Source of the DNA: Lotus japonicus
Taxonomy: Eukaryota; Streptophyta; Magnoliopsida; Fabales; Fabaceae
DNA length: 64,000 bases
Reading direction: 5' to 3'
NCBI RefSeq assembly: GCF_012489685.1
Contig: NC_080043.1
Location: 43,167,127 to 43,231,126 of the forward strand
The notes beneath the pieces are model-generated. The model made no database searches. It was not told the DNA's origin and saw nothing but the letters and a program-made list of their open reading frames with translations. The position numbers and the translations under genes were made by a program. Below, in pieces: positions 46,034 to 58,500 of the stretch. The stretch's first letter is position 1. Each line of letters starts with the position of its first letter.

Positions 46034-46580
46034 TGTAACATCCCGATCTGACGACTGGCCTCACGGTAACAACACGAGTCTTTTCAGTGCGCTTTGTCCT
46101 CACTCGCGCACTTCCCGGGAAAACTTCCCAGGAGGTCACCCATCACGATATTGCTCCAAGGCTAGCACACTTAACCATGGAGTTCTTATGAGTTGGGTTC
46201 CCGAAAAGAAGTTGCAACTTGTTGTTATGAGTAGTACCAATCAAATCATTTATGCCCTCCTCAACTGTATAGTCCATCCCTATACAGTCTCGGAATACCT
46301 CTTGTTCGGGTGTGAGATCGGTTCATTCATGTGCCCCTCCGCCTAGAAGCCTGCCAGGAGCCGCTCCTTGTCCGTGCCTCACTGCACCGGCGATCACTCC
46401 CCGCCCTCGTCGGCCCCGGGCGTCACAGGCCCACCAACTTCCGCTTGGTTCGTCCCCGAACCACACCGTACTGGGAGAGGTTGGCTCTGATACCATTTGT
46501 AACATCCCGACCTGACGACAGGCCTCACGGTAACAACACGAGTCTTTTCAGTGCGCTTTGTCCTCACTCGCGCACTTCCC
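46034..46580 (-). mobile_element. Cassandra-type TRIM retrotransposon, 5' LTR truncated
   Basis: On the minus strand: 3' LTR 46325-46034 (292 bp, TGAACCGATC to GATGTTACA), internal region 46497-46326 without ORF, primer site for tRNA-Met (TGGTATCAGAGCC, 46483-46495), polypurine GGCGGAGGGGCACATG before the 3' LTR, and the last 83 bp of the 5' LTR (46498-46580). The LTR carries 5S rRNA-like sequence, which defines Cassandra. It encodes no protein, so it depends on other elements. Confidence 0.75.
46124..46210 (-). other. 5S rRNA-derived sequence in the Cassandra LTR
   Basis: The plus strand reads CTTCCCAGGAGGTCACCCATC, then AGCACACTTAACC and GGAGTTCTTATG, the reverse complement of the 5S rRNA 3' half including its internal promoter region. 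It is part of an LTR, not a functional 5S gene. Confidence 0.7.
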
Positions 46581-47337
46581 AAGGACCAACACTCCCCAAA
46601 AACCCAACCAAACATCCGCCCCAATCATTTGGCTACAACAAATTCTCCAATAAAGCTCAAATGGGGCAACTAAGGATAATGTTCAGCCAACAAATTCAGA
46701 ATCTCAAGAAATCCTATAAGTCTCAAGAATAAAGCAAGAATCACTAAGCATGCTATGAGTGAAATCAACAAAGAACCAAGAATCGCAAGTGAGTCAGGAT
46801 CCTCCAGAGAAATTTTATGGTGAAGGGTCAAAGATAGACCCTTAATGGACTCATACCAACTCCTTTCTAAAGAAACACTTGGAAGACCGAAGTCTCCTCC
46901 TCTCTTCCCCAAACATACAATCACTCATCCCCAAAACAACTTGAGTATCCAAAAAGAAACAATTTTTCAAAACCGGCACAAGTATAAGAGCAAAACTTGC
47001 GGGCAACAAACATGTGAGTATAGGGAAGTAAAAGACCCAAAAAAAAAAAACTAACTAAACAATGCATGATAAAAAGAAAAAAAGAAAATCTATAAATGGA
47101 AAATATGCTAAAGATGCATGACCTAAACTAAGGATAGAGGTACCTCATCACAATCACTCCATGGGGTCATGGTCACCCCCTCCATCACCATAATCCGGTT
47201 GAACACCAGCGTCATGCATTATGCTCAAGTCAATCATCCCTTGCTCCAATGTGTTGAAATCCATTGGGCCATGGTACCTGGGATCTGAGGTGCTTCCTCC
47301 TCTCCAATGGAGATCAAGATCCCTGTGAAGGCGATCT
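46581..47337. other. No supported gene
   Basis: Unique-looking sequence. On the minus strand 47154-47337 reads RGGSTSDPRYHGPMDFNTLE and on, ending GGGDHDPME, which looks like the tail of some repeat-encoded protein, but I cannot name it. Confidence 0.3.
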
Positions 47338-47657
47338 TGGATTGGGCGAGACCCCAGGGTCCCTCGCCGAGGAGACCTGACCTTGGGCGGGGAACGCGCC
47401 ATGACCTTGGGCCTCCCTTCCCGAGGCCCAACTGGCCCATTTGGATAGGTTAGAGGCGCCAAAGCCCAACTCCACCTCTATAAATAGGAGGGAAATACCA
47501 ATTGTAAAGGACTCTTAGCTCATTGGAGGAATAATAGCATTGAAATTCCGTTACATTTTCTCTCTCTAAGCGGTTAGAGTTTCTCTCTCTAAGCATTCAC
47601 ATCACTTTCCTCACACTTTGGGTACTACCTTCCCTCTATATGTTCTAGCACGGAACA
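47338..47657 (+). repeat. Tat-2 5' LTR
   Basis: 320 bp, TGGATTGGGCGAG to CGGAACA, related to the Tat-1 LTRs and followed by the same primer site (from 47660). The element continues to 47700, is interrupted, resumes at 59138 and is interrupted again at 60076; its 3' end is outside the window. Confidence 0.85.
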
Positions 47658-47700
47658 TTTGGCGCCGTCTGTGGGGATCGGTAGATTTCTATTCCCGGAC

Positions 47701-50700
47701 TGTAAGGCCCAAGTTTTAACGCTTTGGATAAGTGAATAAAATAAAAGAGTTATTTGATTAAGATAAATTTGAGAAGGAAAAAGGTTCAGGAAAAGTCCAA
47801 GAATTTATCGAAGAACCGAAAGAGTTATAGCACGACTAACATACGCTTAATCCTAGGTCAAAGGTATTAGTGAATAGTTAATTTACGCTTTAGGACACGA
47901 TGGAAACTAATTCCAAAAATCCTCAGAGAAATGTTAGAACTTCTCTTTTCCGTCCTTAAACAATCATTTCGATGCGAAATCCTGGAAAGTACGAACGTCA
48001 AATTCCAATTCTCGGAAGTTTGCCGAAACGGAATCCCTGATAGTTCGAGAAAACCTAAGATCGACAGACGATGAAGACTTTTTCTATTCGGAGCTGCAAA
48101 AGAAGATTCCACCCGAGTTCTCCTATTTCTCTCATCATTCCTAATCTTTCTTCAGAAGGAAGTTTTCTCATCCGACGATCACTGCAAAAAGTAGTTTTTC
48201 GGGATAATCCGACTTACACCGACTTATGCCGATTTTGGATCTTTTGGTTTAATTCCAAGAATCCTGTTTTGAGTTCTGGAATTCTGTCGCCAGAACCTAT
48301 CTTAGAATGCGCAGAGGAACGCGCAGGAAAAATCGGAATCGCAAAAAAATCATTTTTTCGTTTTTTCCAAAACCTATAAATAGCTTGAAAATTAGATTTT
48401 TGCAAAAAAATACCCATTTTCCCTCCCCCAAAACCGTGAGCAGCTAGAGAGAAAGAGAGGATCCGGATTTTCGCGAATCTTTGCCCGTTTTCTTCACCGA
48501 TCGTCGCTAATCGAAGACCTTGAGGTAGGTAAACTATATCTCACTTCTGATCGTCAGATCTGTCGACTTTTTCTATGTTTTTCTGAGCTCAAAGTTTGGA
48601 GCTTTTTGTAAAATTGTCCAAATAGTTTGATTTCAGTGTCTAAACTTCTTCCCTGCATGCTCCTGAGCGTGTTCTGCGGATTAGATTTTGTCAAATGTCG
48701 ACGAAATGCCGCCGGGATCAATTTCTACCTTAAATACCCATTTTTCGGTAAAGTCGCAACCTTTAAGCTCTAATCTATCGACTTGGCTTAGTGCTAGTAG
48801 GATTTGTCGTCATAAACGTCGTTGTGGACGTCTCCATCCAATCTGTTTTTCAAAAATCCAATTTTGAAATTTTGAGCTAAAAATAATGACCAAACTACCC
48901 CTATATCAGTTTTCGATCCGAAAATTTTTCCGAGCTTAGAACCGTCTTAGTTACGGCTTATGTTAACCTAGGAACCAAGTTTGATCGAAGAAAAATCGAC
49001 CCTCCCAATTAAGGAAAGTGGCCGAGAGCTATACCAAGGGGGGAGGAAATCCGACTTTTTCGAAAACTTGTCTTAACGCGTTAGATTGTCGTACCACGGA
49101 GTTGTAGTGTTCCGTGTGACCCTAGGACTTATTGTTTGCTGAGTTTCTGACTCATTGTGATTGATTTCTGTGAAATTGCTTTAAGGTTCGTTTGAGGAAT
49201 TCGGAGGACTTGAGGAGGAAGATTGTGAAGGAAAGACCAAGGAGCGAGCTGGAAAACCAACAGGTGAGGGCTACTCTCTGAATTACTAGATAATGCTTTA
49301 GGTGTCGACAAGTTCGACTTGATTTATGTGTTATGCACTTAATTGCTAAATGTCTGAATTGTTCTCTGAGGCTTCGGCCGACCTTGCTGAGTATTTGATG
49401 CCATGATATTGTGTGCTAAATGATTCACATGCTATGTGCTACATGGTTAACTTAGGATGTGTTGGAATATGCTGTTATGCTTTTGACTGAGCTGCTTTAT
49501 TTATGCTATTCCACGTGCACCTGAGATTCTGAGGAGTGAGGATTGCGGGCAAGTCATGCCGAATTTTTATGAGATTTTGAGAAAGTTTAGAAGGACGAAC
49601 GGAGTTCGGACCTTGTTATGTTTTAATGGATCGAGACCTTCTCAGGGAATTATTTGAGATTATGGGATCTCTGAAAACTCTTAGGAAGTATTATAAGATT
49701 AAATGAAATCTATTTTATCACGGAAATTCATAAGACATTAATCAATTTCTAAATCCTTTGAACAATAATAGCATCCTTAGATAAGAGCATAGAGCCTGAG
49801 TATTAGTTTGGAAATATGAGAAGTGTCGTCGAGTCCAAGTTTTGAGGAAATCTATGAGTTTCAAGTACATTCGTACTCCTTCGCTCGTTGAGCAGGTTAT
49901 TGTTTGGCTATCTAAAGTTTAGCCGGAAACTATAAGTTTCCAAGTACTTCGGTACCTTTCGCTCGATGAGCAGTTTATTGTTTGGCTATCTAAAGTTTAG
50001 CCGGGAACCATGAGTTCCAAAGTATCTTCTTCTTTTGATTAATTCATTTTGTCGCAGAATCGACGTTTGCCTTAGGGTAGGCTTTTTAGAGACAATAAGT
50101 TAGCTAGAACACGTGACGACGTGTCGAGTGAGGTCGGAGACGTTGTTTGGCTAATCACTTGCATTCATGCACTCATTTTGAGGTTAATACACGGCGGATT
50201 ACCGGACCTCGGTGGATTCCAAAATGGTCATAAGACCCGGATTTCCATATTTAGGACACTACGGTGGTCCTCAGTAGCAGACGGAATGGCAGACCTACGG
50301 GTTCACTGCTGATCTGACTACTTTTGTGTGGTGTAAGAGACGCCCGAGCGGAATGGTCCCACTTTGGCCGGTGTTAGGGCTGACTCGATGGTGTCCATCC
50401 TTCTTCCGGAATGCATTTTGTTACTCAGCATTGCATTTCATGCAACATACATGCTGACTTAGTTGCTGAGTGTGATTGGTACCTGTTTATCCTACTTGAG
50501 GCATGCTAATTGTTATCATGATCTTTATATTCATTGTGATATATGCAACCCTAGGATGTTATCCCTAAACGTATAAGCCTGAGAGGCTAAATAATTATTA
50601 CCCTATATATCTGGTTTTATTATTTATATAATTCTTTGGAGTTGACCCTCGCGTCTTCTGTGTGTGTTTGGGCGGACTACGCCATTGTCAGTTGAGTATG

Positions 50701-51271
50701 GCGGACCGGTTCACGATGGTTCACCCTTCAGGGGAAACTAGGTTGAAGAAGCTTGATCAGGAGGACTACGGTTCAGGGGTGGTCGACCCTGCTGGCCACC
50801 GAGCGACTTACTCGAGATGGGACTAGTGTAGGAGTAGTGTCGATGCTCTGACCGTCATGCTTCAGTTTTGGGGACAGGGTAGTTTCCTACCGGTAGCTTT
50901 TTGTGTGGTTTCCTATGGAGATCACAGAGAGCTGGTTGGATCTAGGGGGTCTTCTCTTAGGCCGCTGGGCCAACTTGTTCTCAGATTTTGAGGTTTAGTG
51001 TTGCGGACACAATATTTTTACCTTGGTTTGTACTTTTGCCTACGGGCGTTACTCTCTTTTACTTTCCGTCACTGGAGGTTTACTCGTGACGTGGTTTACA
51101 ACTTACAGTGGGGGCTGTAATCATATTGTATATTAGTTCTGTTATCTTCGTTTTAGAGTTTCATCTCTTTCTGTCTTTACTTACATTATCGAAAAAAAAA
51201 TAATTCACGTTTTTCCGCTTAAGTTATTTCTTTGGTTACTAAAGTGACGCCACCGAAATCGGGGTGTTACA
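47701..51271 (+). repeat. Chromovirus A 5' LTR
   Basis: TGTAAGGCCC to GGGGTGTTACA. TATA box TATAAATA at 48375-48382, so about 2.9 kb of LTR is transcribed leader. A hairpin-rich tandem repeat lies at 49846-50020. Confidence 0.92.
49846..50020 (+). repeat. Hairpin-rich 79-bp tandem repeat in LTR A
   Basis: About 2.2 units starting at 49846, 49925 and 50004. Each unit contains short inverted repeats: GGAAAC/GTTTCC or GGAAC/GTTCC, AAGTAC/GTAC(T), GCTC/GAGC and GGCT/AGCC. The same array is at 57712-57886 in the 3' LTR. Confidence 0.75.
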
Positions 51272-51275
51272 ATTG

Positions 51276-51287
51276 TGGTATCAGAGC
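51276..51287 (+). promoter_or_regulatory. Chromovirus A primer binding site (tRNA-Met)
   Basis: TGGTATCAGAGC five bases after the LTR end. The following 85 bases are nearly identical to those after the primer site of element B at 63708. Confidence 0.9.
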
Positions 51288-51482
51288 TTGTCGAGTCTTT
51301 CGGGAGTCTTTGGGGAATAGGTCTTCTGTGCTAGGTTGTGTGACTCTGTAAAGAGTAAAAATTGATTGTCTTCAAGCGATTTGTCGCTTAGAATTGATTG
51401 AAGTTATTGCTTAATCATATTGTATAGTATGTTAGATGCTATCTTATGATGAGTACTAACTGTTTGTTTGACTAAACATAGG

Positions 51483-52388
51483 ATGGTAAGCCCTGACCGT
51501 ATGGCGAAGGCAATAGCTACCATGATTGAGGCAATGATGAATCAGGCTGCTGAGGACGCTTACAGACGCGCTGAGGAGGCGGCACGTGAGCAACCTCAAC
51601 CGCTAATCCAGGCGTCCAAGTACCAGCATAGTGGATTGGACCGAGCTGGAACTGGAGGACCAGTGAGATCAGGTTCTCAGGAGCACCGACGGTGGAAGCC
51701 ATACCAGCATCCTGAGGGAAGAGACCCTATTCCAGGATCACGCAAGTCGACGACCACAACTATTGGCCAGGAGGCTGTGTCATGTTTCCGTTGTGGAAAG
51801 CTTGGACACTACGCCTTTCAGTGCTCAGTGACTGGACCACAATGCTTCAAGTGCAAACAACGTGGACATTTGGCCGTGAACTGTAGGACGTTCCAAGCGG
51901 GACCGTCTGACAACAAGATGAAGGGTAAACTTCCTGCCATATCTAAAGGGGCGAGGAAGCAAGTAACGTGTTACAGGTGCAAGAAGGTGGGGCACCACTC
52001 TAACAAGTGTCCAGACGGGAGACCTCTATGTTTCAACTGCAATCGCCCGGGGCATCAAGCCAAGGATTGCAATGTAACCAGGGTTGAGCCATCTGTGCCT
52101 ACGGTAAGAGGAAGACATCCTGCTGCACGGGGAGGAGTCTATATCTCGTGCGGCGAGGGAGCTGGTCGACTAGTCAGAGGAGAGCGCACAAACGATGGTA
52201 ACCTTCTAACTATTCTTTCTCATTCTAGTATAATACGCTCCATTACTCTCGTAGCACATGCGACGCACCAATTTTACTTAAATTGTTTAAGCATTGACTT
52301 TATAGTTATTACGCCTAATAATACTTTATTTGACCGTTGCTCGTGTTTAAACTATAGAAGTTACACGAGGTTTAGAATAACACGTTAA
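51483..52388 (+). pseudogene. Chromovirus A gag remnant with four CCHC knuckles
   Basis: ATG at 51483 (MVSPDRMAKAIATMIEAMMN) aligns with the start of element B at 63914. The large gag domain expected after residue 40 is missing; the frame passes to a basic linker and four zinc knuckles: CFRCGKLGHYAFQC, CFKCKQRGHLAVNC, CYRCKKVGHHSNKC and CFNCNRPGHQAKDC. After a vague protease start (GEGAGRLVRG) the remaining 70 residues look like frame-shifted non-coding sequence. Such a protein might still bind RNA but could not form particles. Confidence 0.75.
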
Positions 52389-53855
52389 GCCTAGAAAGTA
52401 GTTTTGCACCGATGCGTTTAACAAGAAGCTAGAAGCTGAAGGATGAATCTCAGGGAGATTCCGTATGGATAGTATATGTATGATGTCGAGAGCGTGTAGT
52501 TCCGTAGCGGCATCATTGAGGATTTAATATCAAGATCTTTGTGACTGCTGGATGTTAGGAACTCATTGACTGTTCCAGTGGGTTTTTCTAAATCTTCACC
52601 TTCGATGTATTAGGCCTGATCAACTTAATATTGAGGGGGTGATATTCGGAATCAGAACTGGCAATGGACTTTGATAGATGGATTGGTAAGATTAATTTGA
52701 TTGGATCGAGGATTAGTTGAGTTGGGAAGTAAAGTTTTTGTTAAGTAATTGATTTCCTTTGGGGAGGAGTTATAGTTTAAGAAATGGATATTCATTTAAG
52801 AAGTATTGAAGAATTAAAGGACATTTGAGGTCCAAACGTGGTGAAAGTTTAGGTTTTAAGTCTATGAATTCTTGTCTTAAGTGCGTAGGACTCAAGGTTT
52901 GTCAGGTTTTGATCGAGAGACTAAGTATCGGATTGATGGGAGGACGATCTAGTTACGGAAATAAAGAGTTAGTATTAAGATTAATACTTGAGGTTGTTAT
53001 ATGTGGACAAATTTCTTAGAGTCTAAGAGTGAATGGAACTTTGTTATGGAGTCCGATATTGCATGCTGGGGTTAGCAAGTGAATTTCACTAAGTTAAGTG
53101 AGGATTTAAGGGTTAAGATTGACCTTGGGAGGTGAAAATCATGTTCGAATCAGAGATTTAGTGGTGTTGGCATTAATGATTGTAGTTAAACCTCCGAATG
53201 TTGAGGGATCGGATGATAAAATGACTAGTTAAGTTTCCTGAGGTACAACTATGGTTTGATTTTCTAGGGAATAAGTTCGGATTTGGGGGAAGTGTTAAGG
53301 ATTTTAGGTAATTGTAAAGTGGGTTGTGAATAAGTGAAGGTTGGTTTTATGGTTCAAGTAAGGGAAGTCTCGAAAAAGGGGAGATGACAATAATGGATTG
53401 TAAGATATTAAGATGGTGATTAGCTTATAAGTTGCTGATGAATGGATGTTAAAAGGGATTGGGTCTAGCGATGCACAAGGTATAAAGACTCACGTCGAGT
53501 TTTACTTTGAGTGATGACTAAGTAGAAGATTGATTTCATGGTGCGAATGAGGATAGTTACGAAGTTGGAATCGACGTTAATGGACTAGTAGATTCCAAGG
53601 GAATAGTTCGTCTATGAGTTATAGAGCGACCGAGTTAAGTTTTGAATCATGAGTGGAGATCACGAGGACAGGTTGAACATTCACTCTGGAATGCCAGAGG
53701 TGTACTGAGTTTAAGCCGAATTTTTGGACGAACAAAAGTAAAGGATCAAGTGGTTAAGGTTGTGCAATTGCACGTAGCGTCAACCAATGTTATTTCCAAC
53801 ATAGAACTGACACGAGTGGTCGAGCAGGACGACATAGAGCTTAAAGTACTTGTTT
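52389..53855. other. Unrecognisable interior of chromovirus A
   Basis: About 1.45 kb where protease and RT should lie. No frame stays open for more than 70 codons and I recognise no RT motif. It is either heavily decayed pol or replacement sequence. Confidence 0.5.
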
Positions 53856-55529
53856 GACCAGAAGGAGTTGAACATGAGACAACGACGCTGGATGGAATTT
53901 CTCAAGGATTACGATTTTACCTTACAATACCATCCTGGAAAGGCTAATGTCGTTACTGATGCATTGAGCAGGAAGATGCATATCTCATCAATGATGGTTA
54001 AGGAGCTGCAACTGCTGGAACAATTTTGAGATTTGAGCTTAGATGTGAGAGCATCTGAGGGAGAACTGAAGTTTGGGACGATCAAGATCACCAATGGATT
54101 GATGGAAGAAATCCGAGACCAACAGTTACAAGATGAATTTTTACTCGGAAAATAAGAATTTAGTAATTCAGGGTAAGGACCCGGAATTCAAGGTAGGGAG
54201 TGACAATATCCTGCGATGCAAGGATAGAGTGTGCGTACCTAACAACCCTGACTTAAGGAGGTTGATTATGGACGAAGGTCACAAAAGCAAGTTGAGCATT
54301 CACCCTGGAATGAAAAAGATGTATCAGGACTTGAAGGTGAATTTTGGTGGCCAGGGATGAAGAGACAAGTGGCAGAATATGTAGCTGCATGTTTAATCTG
54401 TCAAAAGGCGAAGGTGGAACATCAGAAATCTTCGGGTATGCTACAAAGTTTGGATGTACCTCAATGGAAATGGGATAGCATATCGATGGATTTTGTCGTG
54501 GCGTTGCCAAGAACTCAAAAGGGATATGATTCGATTTGGGTAATCGTGGACCGATTGACTAAGTCAGCTCATTTCATACCTGTGAGAACTACGTACAACG
54601 TGGATAAGCTATCAGAGATTTATATAGCTGAGATTGTGCGACGTCATGGAGTGCCAACAAGTATCGTTTCCGATAGAGACCCGAAGTTTACTTCACATTT
54701 GTGGGGAGCTCTTCATAATGCTTTGGGAACGAGGCTGAGATTAAGTTCTGCTTATCATCCACAGACTGATGGGCAAACTGAGAGAACTATCCAATCATTG
54801 GAGGATTTGCTACGAGCTTGCGTGTTAGACAACAAGGGCAGTTGGGATACCCTATTGCCACTGATTGAGTTCACATACAACAACAGTTTTCATACGACCA
54901 TAGGCATGGCACCGTATGAGGCTTTGTATGGCCGCAAGTGTAGAACACCTTTATGTTGGTATCAAGATGGAGAGAATTTGTTAGTAGGACCGGAACTTCT
55001 GCAACAGACAACTGAGAAGATTAAACAGATCAGAGAGAAGATGAAGGCTTCTCAGAGTAGACAGAAGAGCTATGCAGATCAAAGGCGCAGAACCCTGGAA
55101 TTCGAAGAAGGAGATCATGTGTTTCTGCGAGTTACCCAGACTACAGGAGTTGGTCGAGCAATCAAGTCAAGAAAGCTTACGCCAAAGTTCATTGGACCTT
55201 ATCAGATTACTCGTCGTGTAGGACCGGTAGTTTATCAGATCGCACTACCGCCTTTTCTATCAAACATTCACGATGTATTCCATGCGACACAACTGAGGAA
55301 GTATATTGCTGATCCGACACATGTTATCGAGCTGGATGACATTGAGTTGAAGGATAACTTGTCTTTCGAGACACCGCCAATCAGCATTGGTGACACAAGG
55401 ATAAAGCAGTTGAGGGGAAAAGAGATCGAGTTAGTGAAGGTTATTTGGAACAAGGACACCGGCGATGCGACGTGGGAGCTGAAGGAAAAGATCAAGGAAC
55501 AGTACCCAGAACTTTTTACTGACCCTTAA
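53856..55529 (+). pseudogene. Chromovirus A RNase H tail and integrase
   Basis: Begins with the RNase H end ([37 protein letters not shown]), then a stop near 54027, the integrase zinc region (MDEGHKSKLSIHPGMKKMY and CLICQKAK) broken by a one-base loss near 54346, and a long open frame 54357-55529. Its catalytic triad is present: Asp in IVDRLTKSAHF, Asp in IVSDRDPKFTS and Glu in HPQTDGQTERTIQSL. The C-terminus (KLTPKFIGPYQITRRVGPVV; FHATQLRKYI; DATWELKEKIKEQYPELF) has the form of chromovirus integrase tails. Confidence 0.85.
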
Positions 55530-55550
55530 GTTTCGAGGTCGAAACTTTCT

Positions 55551-55566
55551 TTTTGGAGGGTAGTAA
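55551..55566 (+). promoter_or_regulatory. Chromovirus A polypurine tract
   Basis: GGAGGGTAGTAA after a T-run, directly before the 3' LTR at 55567. Confidence 0.6.
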
Positions 55567-58500
55567 TGTAAGGCCCAAGTTTTAACGCTTTGGATAAGTG
55601 AATAAAATAAAAGAGTTATTTGATTAAGATAAATTTGAGAAGGAAAAAGGTTCAGGAAAAGTCCAAGAATTTATCGAAGAACCGAAAGAGTTATAGCACG
55701 ACTAACATACGCTTAATCCTAGGTCAAAGGTATTAGTGAATAGTTAATTTACGCTTTAGGACACGATGGAAACTAATTCCAAAAATCCTCAGAGAAATGT
55801 TAGAACTTCTCTTTTCCGTCCTTAAACAATCATTTCGATGCGAAATCCTGGAAAGTACGAACGTCAAATTCCAATTCTCGGAAGTTTGCCGAAACGGAAT
55901 CCCTGATAGTTCGAGAAAACCTAAGATCGACAGACGATGAAGACTTTTTCTATTCGGAGCTGCAAAAGAAGATTCCACCCGCGTTCTCCTATTTCTCTCA
56001 TCATTCCTAATCTTTCTTCAGAAGGAAGTTTTCTCATCCGACGATCACTGCAAAAAGTAGTTTTTCGGGATAATCCGACTTACACCGACTTATGCCGATT
56101 TTGGATCTTTTGGTTTAATTCCAAGAATCCTGTTTTGAGTTCTGGAATTCTGTCGCCAGAACCTATCTTAGAATGCGCAGAGGAACGCGCAGGAAAAATC
56201 GGAATCGCAAAAAAATCATTTTTCCGTTTTTTCCAAAACCTATAAATAGCTTGAAAATTAGATTTTTGCAAAAAAATACCCATTTTCCCTCCCCCAAAAC
56301 CGTGAGCAGCTAGAGAGAAAGAGAGGATCCGGATTTTCGCGAATCTTTGCCCGTTTTCTTCACCGATCGTCGCTAATCGAAGACCTTGAGGTAGGTAAAC
56401 TATATCTCACTTCTGATCGTCAGATCTGTCGACTTTTTCTATGTTTTTCTGAGCTCAAAGTTTGGAGCTTTTTGTAAAATTGTCCAAATAGCTTGATTTC
56501 AGTGTCTAAACTTCTTCCCTGCATGCTCCTGAGCGTGTTCTGCGGATTAGATTTTGTCAAATGTCGACGAAATGCCGCCGGGATCAATTTCTACCTTAAA
56601 TACCCATTTTTCGGTAAAGTCGCAACCTTTAAGCTCTAATCTATCGACTTGGCTTAGTGCTAGTAGGATTTGTCGTCATAAACGTCGTTGTGGACGTCTC
56701 CATCCAATCTGTTTTTCAAAAATCCAATTTTGAAATTTTGAGCTAAAAATAATGACCAAACTACCCCTATATCAGTTTTCGATCCGAAAATTTTTCCGAG
56801 CTTAGAACCGTCTTAGTTACGGCTTATGTTAACCTAGGAACCAAGTTTGATCGAAGAAAAATCGACCCTCCCAATTAAGGAAAGTGGCCGAGAGCTATAC
56901 CAAGGGGGGAGGAAATCCGACTTTTTCGAAAACTTGTCTTAACGCGTTAGATTGTCGTACCACGGAGTTGTAGTGTTCCGTGTGACCCTAGGACTTATTG
57001 TTTGCTGAGTTTCTGACTCATTGTGATTGATTTCTGTGAAATTGCTTTAAGGTTCGTTTGAGGAATTCGGAGGACTTGAGGAGGAAGATTGTGAAGGAAA
57101 GACCAAGGAGCGAGCTGGAAAACCAACAGGTGAGGGCTACTCTCTGAATTACTAGATAATGCTTTAGGTGTCGACAAGTTCGACTTGATTTATGTGTTAT
57201 GCACTTAATTGCTAAATGTCTGAATTGTTCTCTGAGGCTTCGGCCGACCTTGCTGAGTATTTGATGCCATGATATTGTGTGCTAAATGATTCACATGCTA
57301 TGTGCTACATGGTTAACTTAGGATGTGTTGGAATATGCTGTTATGCTTTTGACTGAGCTGCTTTATTTATGCTATTCCACGTGCACCTGAGATTCTGAGG
57401 AGTGAGGATTGCGGGCAAGTCATGCCGAATTTTTATGAGATTTTGAGAAAGTTTAGAAGGACGAACGGAGTTCGGACCTTGTTATGTTTTAATGGATCGA
57501 GACCTTCTCAGGGAATTATTTGAGATTATGGGATCTCTGAAAACTCTTAGGAAGTATTATAAGATTAAATGAAATCTATTTTATCACGGAAATTCATAAG
57601 ACATTAATCAATTTCTAAATCCTTTGAACAATAATAGCATCCTTAGATAAGAGCATAGAGCCTGAGTATTAGTTTGGAAATATGAGAAGTGTCGTCGAGT
57701 CCAAGTTTTGAGGAAATCTATGAGTTTCAAGTACATTCGTACTCCTTCGCTCGTTGAGCAGGTTATTGTTTGGCTATCTAAAGTTTAGCCGGAAACTATA
57801 AGTTTCCAAGTACTTCGGTACCTTTCGCTCGATGAGCAGTTTATTGTTTGGCTATCTAAAGTTTAGCCGGGAACCATGAGTTCCAAAGTATCTTCTTCTT
57901 TTGATTAATTCATTTTGTCGCAGAATCGACGTTTGCCTTAGGGTAGGCTTTTTAGAGACAATAAGTTAGCTAGAACACGTGACGACGTGTCGAGTGAGGT
58001 CGGAGACGTTGTTTGGCTAATCACTTGCATTCATGCACTCATTTTGAGGTTAATACACGGCGGATTACCGGACCTCGGTGGATTCCAAAATGGTCATAAG
58101 ACCCGGATTTCCATATTTAGGACACTACGGTGGTCCTCAGTAGCAGACGGAATGGCAGACCTACGGGTTCACTGCTGATCTGACTACTTTTGTGTGGTGT
58201 AAGAGACGCCCGAGCGGAATGGTCCCACTTTGGCCGGTGTTAGGGCTGACTCGATGGTGTCCATCCTTCTTCCGGAATGCATTTTGTTACTCAGCATTGC
58301 ATTTCATGCAACATACATGCTGACTTAGTTGCTGAGTGTGATTGGTACCTGTTTATCCTACTTGAGGCATGCTAATTGTTATCATGATCTTTATATTCAT
58401 TGTGATATATGCAACCCTAGGATGTTATCCCTAAACGTATAAGCCTGAGAGGCTAAATAATTATTACCCTATATATCTGGTTTTATTATTTATATAATTC

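Noticed and set aside
46124..46210. Genuine 5S rRNA gene
   Set aside because: Only part of the 5S sequence is present and it sits inside an LTR with primer site and polypurine tract.
50121..50312. 63-codon ORF in LTR A, repeated at 57987-58178
   Set aside because: Identical only because the two LTRs are copies; no domain and not kept in LTR B.
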